A stretch of DNA of 64,000 bases from Saxidomus purpurata (Eukaryota > Mollusca > Bivalvia > Venerida > Veneridae). Both the position numbers and the translations under genes were made by a program. The stretch is taken from contig JAFMSR010000015.1 in NCBI GenBank assembly GCA_022818135.1, positions 22,380,706-22,444,705 on the forward strand, read 5' to 3'. The notes beneath the pieces are model-generated. The model saw only the letters and a program-made list of their open reading frames with translations. It was not told where the DNA came from and did not search any database. Positions 59,301-64,000 of this stretch are shown in pieces; positions within the stretch are counted from its first letter, which is position 1, and every line of letters begins with the position of its first letter.

Positions 59301-62300
59301 TGAAGTAAGAGGATCCTATGCCCAATAGTTCTGGAGTTACTGAACATATTTGGCTTGAACTTGTATAATCCTATAGAGCGTAATGTTAACAACCTTCATA
59401 GACAATCAGACATATGGTTTGGGCTACACAGTCTCAGACAAGAAGATTTTTAAAGTTTTTCTTTTAACTCTAAATACAAATAAGTTATCCCTTAGGCAAA
59501 ATTGGAACAAACTAGGTAGAGGTCCACTGGACAATGTTACATACTGAATATCTGTGCTTTATGCCTTGTGGTTTTGGAGATTTTAAAAGTTTTTCCTACA
59601 TGAATCTATGTAAAACAAGTTATCCCAGGCAGGGTCATTTTGACTCTGATGTCATAATTTGAAAAAAAACATGGTAGAGATCCACCAGACCAATGCTGCT
59701 ACTAAATATCTCAGCTCTAGACCTTATAGTTTTGCAAAAGCAGGTTTTTAAAAAGTTTTTTCTATATACATGCATGTAAAACAAGTGACCCCTAGGTGTG
59801 GTCAATTTTTACCTTCAGAGCATAATTTATACAAACTTGGCAGAGGACAATTAGACAATGCTACCTACCAAATATCTAAGCTCTAGTCCATACGCTTTTG
59901 GACAAGGTTTTTAAAGTTTCCACTATTTACATATATGTAACCCCTAGGGTTGGGCTAATTTAGACCATAAGGCATAAATTTAACAAACTTGGTAGAAATT
60001 CACTAGACAATGCTCAACACTAAAGTCTAAGATCTGTGTCTTGTGGTTTCAGACAAGACAATTTTCTAAGGTTTCCCTATTTAACTCAATGCAAATCAAG
60101 TGACCACCTGGTTGGGGCAAATATTGACATAAACTTTGTAGACACAGTCATGTTGTTTATAGATCCAGGTGGCCATGTTGTTTATAGATCTGGTGGCCAT
60201 GTTGTTCAGACAACTGGAACCATTTAAACACTATCTTGTGATCTTAATGTTAGGATTCTTCTGACCAAGTTTGGTGAAATTACATGAGTTGTCATTTGAA
60301 GACATTTTTGACGACTGGACAACAACAGATATCAGGTGGTCACAATAGCCCATCTTGACCACAAAAGTGGTCAACACAAAATGTGCTCTCATGTCTTGTT
60401 AGCTTTGACCTTTTCTTGGTACATGACCTACCTACATGTATCAGTATCATAATTTTGTTAGTATTTTAATTATTTTCTTACCTTTTTTAATTCTAACTTT
60501 TATATTTGTCTGTCCCTTAATCTCTTGAGGACTGGCAAGAATGCACATGAATTGTCTCTGAGTATCTTCTTCCTGCACATCTGTTATGGTCAATACTGCA
60601 CTTTTCTTAAACTGCCTGTGGCTGAAATTATCAGAAAAATAGCTAACAGTTAATATCTGAACAACAGACATTTAGTGTGCATGACACTTGCCCCTGATAT
60701 GGTGCATGCATGTCCAAGGAACCTATGTCTTTCAAAAGCAGAGCTTGCAATATTTTTTTAGAATAATTCTAAGTTGACTAAAGTGCAAGTTTCTTAATAT
60801 CTTTTTTCTAGTAACTGATAAACTCCTTCTTGATCACAGATGGTTCAGTATACCACCTGATTTAACATTCTGACCAAATAGGGGAGCGGTGGTGTAGAGG
60901 GTAAGGTGTCGGCTGCTCATCCCGGAGGTTGCGGGTTCGAGCCCCACTGTGGTCACGACCGTACTTCCTCATATGACACCAGTACTGGTTTTTCCAGGAA
61001 GCGGACTCGAGAGTGACTGGATAAGCTACAAGCTTTCTTCACAATCGAGCTAAAATAATTTAGTATAAACTAAACTAAATATGTCTAAAAAATATTTTCC
61101 CTACAGTATTAAGCATAGTGATAAAATCATAGCAGCTTGTGGTCGGGTGGTGCCTTTGCGGACCTTGTTTGATCTTTTTAAATTCAAATAAAAAGTCAGT
61201 CATCTTTGTCCCAGATCTTTTTACTTTTATATACTGAAAAAAGAAAAGGAGTAACAATGCTCCATATTTGCAACAACAACCCCGCTTAGGGTGTTGTCCC
61301 TTTGTGAGGTTTGTTTTCGTCAACAAAGTTGTTTTAGTAAGGAAATCTGACAGTCTTCTAAGTGCTCTACTCCTTCCAGCTTTATGTTTTATATACATGT
61401 GAATGTCAGAAACAGCAACAAGGTAAAGCATGCATTTCACAAGACATCATCTGTATTAAATCAATATACTTAGACTTTCTTTCTGAAACTATCGCAAAAT
61501 TGAAAATTGATTCAATAAAACAGACTTATCAGGGGTTAAATATAACAAGAGGGCCAATATGGCCTTATATTGCTCACCTGGAACTTATGACAATATGTGA
61601 CCCTGTGACCTAGTTTTTGACCCTTGATGACCCATGTTCGAATTCAACCTAGATTTCATCAATGCAATCATACTGACCAAGCTTCATGAAGATCCAATGA
61701 AAAATGCAACCTCTATAGCATACACAAGGTTTTTCAATGATTTGACAGAGTGACCTAGTTTTTGACATTAGATGACCCATGTTCGATCTAAACCTAGATT
61801 GCATTTTGGCAACCATGCTGATCAAGTTTCATGAGGATCCAATACAAAATGCAACCCTTATTACATACACAAGATTTTTCTATGATTTGACAAAGAAACC
61901 TAGTTTTTAACCCTAGATGACCCTTGTTCGACCTCGATCTAGATTTTATCAAGGCAATTTTACAGACCAAGTTTCATGAAGATCCAATGAAAAATGCAAC
62001 CTCTAATTGCTTGCACATGGATTTTCTATGATTTGACCCCCTGACCTAGTTTTTTACCCTTGATGACCCATGTTAGATCTCAACCTAGATTTCATCAAGG
62101 CAACCATACTGACAATGATTCATGAAGGTCCAATGAAAAATACAACCTCTATTGCATACACAAGGTTTTTCTAGGATTTGACACCCTGACTTAGTTTTTG
62201 ACCCACGTTCGATCTCAATATAGATTTTATCAAGGCAATCATACCGACTAAGTTTTATGAAAATCCAATGAAAAATGCAACCTCTTTTGCATACACATGG

Positions 62301-63268
62301 ATTTTCTATGATTTGACCCCCTGACCTAGTTTTTGAACCTTGATGACCCATGTTAGATCTCAACCTAAATTTCATCAAGGCAACCATATTGACCATGATT
62401 CATGAAGGTCCAATGAAAAATACAACCTCTATTGCATACACAAGCTTTTTCTATGATTTGACCCCCTGACTTAGTTTTTGACCCTAGATCACCCATGTTC
62501 GAATTTTCTGGTCAATTTTCATGTTGATTGAATACAAATGTGACCTCTTGACTTTAACATTTTTCCTTGATGTGATGGCATTATCTTTAGTAAGTTGTTC
62601 TTTCATCTTCACCCTGATGAGCAGAAACTCTACCAACTCTTTCCTATGATAGAGTTGAACCCGAGTTGACTGGTTCTGTAAAACTAACCCTACGCATAAT
62701 GAGCAGGGCCCATTTGTGCATGGTCCAATAATTATGGCATCAAATGTTACATAAATTTTATATACTGTGTCAGTGCAGTGTTGGGGGTGGGATATTCATC
62801 ACCAGTGATAGGGTGTTCTGAGGTGTTCTATAGGTGACTTTATTGTTTCCAGACAGTGTCAAAACTGTCTCTCTACCGTTTAATCGGGTGACTTTACTCA
62901 TTGTCAATAGCCACCTACGAAAAAAAAAAAATGAAAAAAAAAAAATAGTGTTTAGAAACAAATAAAGCGGCAATCAGGATGACCAACTTAATACATTAAT
63001 ACTAAAAGCATTATAATGAAAGTAAATATTAAGGCTTACTCTTGTGAAGTTTTCACACTGTATCTTGGACTGACAGCTGTGGCAGGTACAACTGTGACAT
63101 TTTTTAAGTCAGCGTACCAACCTACTATCATAAGTGGCCAATTTCCTTTATCTTGACAACCAAAGTATCCAGTGCAGTGAATTGTGAGGTTTCCACCATA
63201 CTCACAGATAGTCTGATTCTGGGGGTATGGCGGAACTGACATTGGACCTCTTGCAAGTATGTCACACT
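48829..63268 (-). CDS. Ig-TM-TIR receptor, IL-1R-like (3' part, six exons; 5' end outside window)
   Basis: The spliced reading frame joins 63268-63040, 62914-62803, 60656-60482, 58552-58388, 53699-53562 and 50369-48829. All borders are GT/AG and all phases match (1,2,0,1,1,1), giving 785 residues from the first complete codon. Order: Ig-like ectodomain with four N-glycosylation sequons (residues 1-172), one hydrophobic membrane segment (about 177-199), a TIR-like domain (about 228-340), then a Ser/Thr-rich tail of about 445 residues ending at TAA. Ig plus membrane segment plus TIR is the layout of the IL-1 receptor family and of the IgTIR proteins of molluscs, which sit in the plasma membrane and signal through TIR-TIR contacts to adaptors. 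Residues near the second Ig cysteine (LTITDV, then QFMC) resemble IL-1R third Ig domains. Ligand, signal peptide and further Ig domains are not visible. The TIR boxes are divergent, so signalling competence is inferred. The alternative, a SEFIR receptor, fits less well. Confidence 0.85.
50690..51530 (+). mobile_element. Pearl-like element, head-truncated, in receptor intron
   Basis: Four core units of about 170 bp (TGTGACCTTGACCTTTGAGG... GACAAAGTTACAGTC...) are followed by a GGACGGACAGACAGACGG tail and the end motif TTTTAATATGCCACCC. It lies in the last intron of the Ig-TIR gene, on the opposite strand. Confidence 0.75.
51905..52990 (+). mobile_element. Complete pearl-like element, copy 1
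   Basis: Head: CAAGAGCTGTCCCTCC, then GACGAATGCCCCCGAAAG. Core: about five units of 172-179 bp. Tail: (GGAC/AGAC)n, then ATGCCACCCTTTGGGGGCAT and an A-run. ATGCCCCC in the head and GGGGGCAT in the tail are inverted to each other. Open frames of about 63 codons on the minus strand in each unit are shadows. I recognise the layout as that of bivalve pearl / Helitron-like non-autonomous elements. Confidence 0.8.
52991..53561. repeat. Diverged intronic repeat
   Basis: GTGACCTTGACCTGGCA-type blocks and TTTCATGATGATTGG-like pieces show decayed tandem units; no exon is seen up to the TIR exon donor at 53561. Confidence 0.5.
53562..53699 (-). CDS. Ig-TIR receptor exon: first part of TIR domain (boxes 1 and 2)
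   Basis: The acceptor is TCGTTACAG and the donor GTAAGTTG, both phase 1. The 45 codons start EKFLYNLFIYHAED, the TIR box 1 pattern (aromatic, beta strand, acidic residue after a Tyr). An amphipathic helix (QEMAQEIQKML) follows, then the strand and BB-loop region YKVYISGEMGGN. The BB loop lacks the usual Arg-Asp / Pro-Gly signature. Confidence 0.82.
53995..54245 (+). mobile_element. Family 2 element, truncated
   Basis: Head AACAAGAGGGCCATGATC followed by one core unit (CAATCTTGGTAGAG, TAAGCTCTAGGCC), cut at the start of the 42-bp minisatellite. Confidence 0.65.
54250..54560 (+). repeat. 42-bp minisatellite, about seven units
   Basis: TTTGCTGTCTGATCATGATC plus CACTGTTTGCTATTCAT-like blocks recur every 42 bp or so. 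Because 42 is divisible by three, a plus frame (LLFIFLLSDHDLHC repeats) stays open; it is intronic and antisense to the receptor and is not called as a gene. Confidence 0.85.
54640..55920 (+). mobile_element. Complete pearl-like element, copy 2
   Basis: The head, core units and tail match 51905-52990 closely, with one extra core unit. Differences concentrate where each unit has the CGACACGTCG palindrome; here it reads CGCCTCCGCC, CCCGTCGCCG, CCGCTCCCCCCC or GGCGCCTCG. Confidence 0.82.
55921..56390. other. Intronic sequence without recognised repeat
   Basis: AT-rich; the 74-codon frame at 56185-56409 has no domain and no splice support. Confidence 0.4.
56391..57065 (+). mobile_element. Family 2 element with palindromic tail
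   Basis: Core units with AATGCCACATGCTAAATATC and TAAGCTCTAGG-type blocks end at GCGATCCTAATAGCACC, TTGTGCCAGGTGAGCTAAAA, a tail that can fold (CACC with GGTG). Confidence 0.65.
57343..58120 (+). mobile_element. Family 2 element, head to tail
   Basis: Head ACAAGAGGGCCAAGATG with ATATCGCTCAACTGG, about four tandem core units, and a tail with GCGATCCTAATAGCTCAC then CACAGGTGAG. Head and tail share the CTCAC/GTGAG inverted motif. It lies in the intron between the TIR and membrane exons. Confidence 0.7.
58388..58552 (-). CDS. Ig-TIR receptor exon: transmembrane segment
   Basis: The acceptor GATTTCAG is in phase 1 and the donor GTAAGTG in phase 1. Residues NCNQ precede about 23 uninterrupted hydrophobic residues (from WLIIGLSLGG to LVLCC), followed by a short cytoplasmic stretch with aromatic residues and Cys-Cys pairs. 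The CC pairs at the inner membrane face are possible palmitoylation sites. The exon supplies the single-pass anchor between the Ig and TIR regions. Confidence 0.85.
58553..59349. other. Intronic sequence, little recognised
   Basis: One GACCTTGACCTTTGCCC block near 59225 links it to the pearl-like cores; otherwise unassigned. Confidence 0.4.
59350..60370 (+). mobile_element. Family 2 element, diverged
   Basis: Six or so decayed units with TTGGTAGAGGTCCAC and ATATCTAAGCTCTAG blocks; a 30-bp duplication (GTTGTTTATAGATC...GGTGGCCAT) at about 60153-60205 sits near the end. Confidence 0.65.
60482..60656 (-). CDS. Ig-TIR receptor exon: C-terminal half of Ig-like domain
   Basis: The acceptor is TTGTTCAG in phase 0 and the donor is GGTAAG in phase 1. 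The 58 codons include a sequon (NFS), the E-F strand pattern (SAVLTITDV), the second Ig cysteine (QFMC) and a final strand (TNIKVRIKK) that runs into the juxtamembrane region. The spacing between LTI and the cysteine is that of IL-1R family third Ig domains. Confidence 0.82.
60881..61078 (+). mobile_element. tRNA-derived SINE, family A (intronic copy)
   Basis: A-box-like GGTGTAGAGGGTAAGG, B box GGTTCGAGCC (60934-60943), body with GGAAGCGGACTCGAGAGTG, tail CGAGCTAAAATAATTTAG. This is the best preserved of the three copies in the window. Confidence 0.82.
61546..62560 (+). mobile_element. Head/core repeat family 3, about seven units of 137-140 bp
   Basis: Head ACAAGAGGGCCAATATGGCC with TTGCTCACCTGG, then units sharing TGACCCATGTTCGA, TTCATGAAGATCCAATG, AAAATGCAACCTCTA and CACAAGGTTTTTCTATG. 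It lies between the two Ig exons of the receptor. Confidence 0.8.
62803..62914 (-). CDS. Ig-TIR receptor exon: middle of Ig-like region
   Basis: This 112-nt exon is separated from the previous one by an intron of only about 125 nt. The acceptor is a T-rich tract followed by CGTAG. Its first G completes a Glu codon started in the previous exon, followed by 37 codons starting WLLTMSK. The donor is chosen at CTG/GTGATG because that leaves phase 0, which the next exon requires. The donor is not a strong consensus, so this border is the least certain of the gene. Confidence 0.68.
63040..63268 (-). CDS. Ig-TIR receptor exon: first half of Ig-like domain
   Basis: The exon follows a TTATTTCAG acceptor in phase 1, the usual phase at the start of Ig domains, and ends before GTAAG in phase 2. 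It encodes about 75 residues with sequons NQT, NLT and NVT, the first Ig cysteine (LTIHC) and the core Trp (VGWY). Extra cysteines (CEYGG, FGCQD) suggest a second disulfide. Upstream coding exons must exist, because the exon opens with a split codon and lacks a signal peptide; none was found between 63269 and 64000. Confidence 0.82.
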
Positions 63269-63549
63269 CTGAAATAAAGAAAACAGTCATAAAGCCCTAT
63301 ATTGCTCAAATGACAAGGTCAAGGTCCCATGACATAATTATCTTTCTACTGAATTAAACATTAAGTCAGATATTGGAATTTTGTAATTAGTTTTCAAGGT
63401 ATACATTTAGTTAAAACTTCACCTACAGGTACAGCTTTAAGAGCAACAAAGTAGGTCAACAGGCAATGGTCAAGGTCAGTTGACTGCAGTTCTGATATAG
63501 TTTTGCAAGACTGTTCATTGTGCATATGGTTTAATTCTATCACTGTAGT

Positions 63550-63910
63550 TTGAACAAGAGCTCACAGTCCCTCACAAGTGACAAATGCCCACACAGTCTG
63601 TGTCCTCTCCATGTGCTCAATAATTGTGCCATGTAATTTTAAAATCCTTCCATGCATGAAGAGTTACCATGCATACAGTATTCTATTACTTTTAAATACT
63701 AAGTGTGACCTTGACCTTTGAGGGAGGGACGTGGGTCTTGCACGTGACACGTCGGCTTGATGTGCTGAACATTTGTGTCAAGTAATTTTACAAAAATCCT
63801 TCAATGCATGACAAAGTTAAAGCCTGACATGAATTAGATATATACAGCATTCTATTACTTTCAAACTTTGAGTGTGACCTTGACCTTTGAGGTAGGGACT
63901 TGGTTTCAGA
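63550..63910 (+). mobile_element. Pearl-like element, copy 3 (head and two units)
   Basis: Head CAAGAGCTCACAGTCCCTC (diverged), then TGTCCTCTCCATGTGCTC and two core units with GTGTGACCTTGACCTTTGAG. It then passes into family 2 blocks near 63905, so it is truncated or interrupted. Confidence 0.65.
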
Positions 63911-64000
63911 GAAAGAAATATTTTAAAGATTTCCTACAGAAATCAATGCATACATGTAGTCAAATGACCCAGTAGACAATTTTACATACCAAATATCTAA

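Overview
This window looks like AT-rich nuclear DNA from a bivalve mollusc, probably a clam-like lineage. Genes are sparse and broken by introns with canonical GT/AG borders. Most of the sequence is intergenic or intronic DNA filled with short non-autonomous mobile elements. The strongest lineage clue is a set of repeats with a fixed head, a tandem core of about 175 bp and a GGAC/AGAC-rich tail. I recognise this architecture from the bivalve pearl / Helitron-like elements. The lineage is an inference from repeat style and protein content, not a database result.

Three protein-coding genes can be supported. (1) The 3' part of a minus-strand gene (48829-63268, six exons visible, 5' end outside the window) encodes an Ig-like ectodomain, one membrane segment, a divergent TIR domain and a Ser/Thr-rich tail of about 445 residues. 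It is an IL-1-receptor-like Ig-TIR innate immune receptor. Every exon junction keeps frame. (2) A two-exon plus-strand gene (34994-36268) encodes a 79-residue protein beginning MGCSSSR, predicted to be myristoylated and palmitoylated. (3) A two-exon minus-strand gene (9344-10628) encodes a 147-residue protein with six cysteines that I do not recognise; its intron is filled by a 79-bp tandem array.

Layout. 1-9.3 kb: no gene, a 211-bp tandem repeat, a 36-bp-arm hairpin, a SINE and a 478-bp inverted-repeat element with a 4-bp target duplication. 9.3-10.6 kb: the 147-residue gene. 10.6-28.6 kb: mostly unassignable DNA with SINEs and hairpins. 28.6-34.6 kb: a mobile-element district with a palindromic minisatellite, a retroelement remnant, an inverted-repeat element carrying telomere-like repeats, a TA-flanked fold-back element and tRNA-headed repeats. 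34.9-37 kb: the acyl-anchored small protein gene, flanked by inverted copies of one MITE family (34.2-34.6 and 39.1-40.5 kb). 40.5-43 kb: a non-LTR retrotransposon 3' end, a complete miniature LTR element of TRIM type, and a tandem array. 43-48.8 kb: dispersed and tandem repeats. 48.8-64 kb: the Ig-TIR receptor, whose introns hold most of the head/core/tail repeats.

No rRNA, CRISPR array or convincing functional tRNA was found. The tRNA-like segments look like SINE heads. The three genes show no evident functional link, as expected for a eukaryotic chromosome segment.
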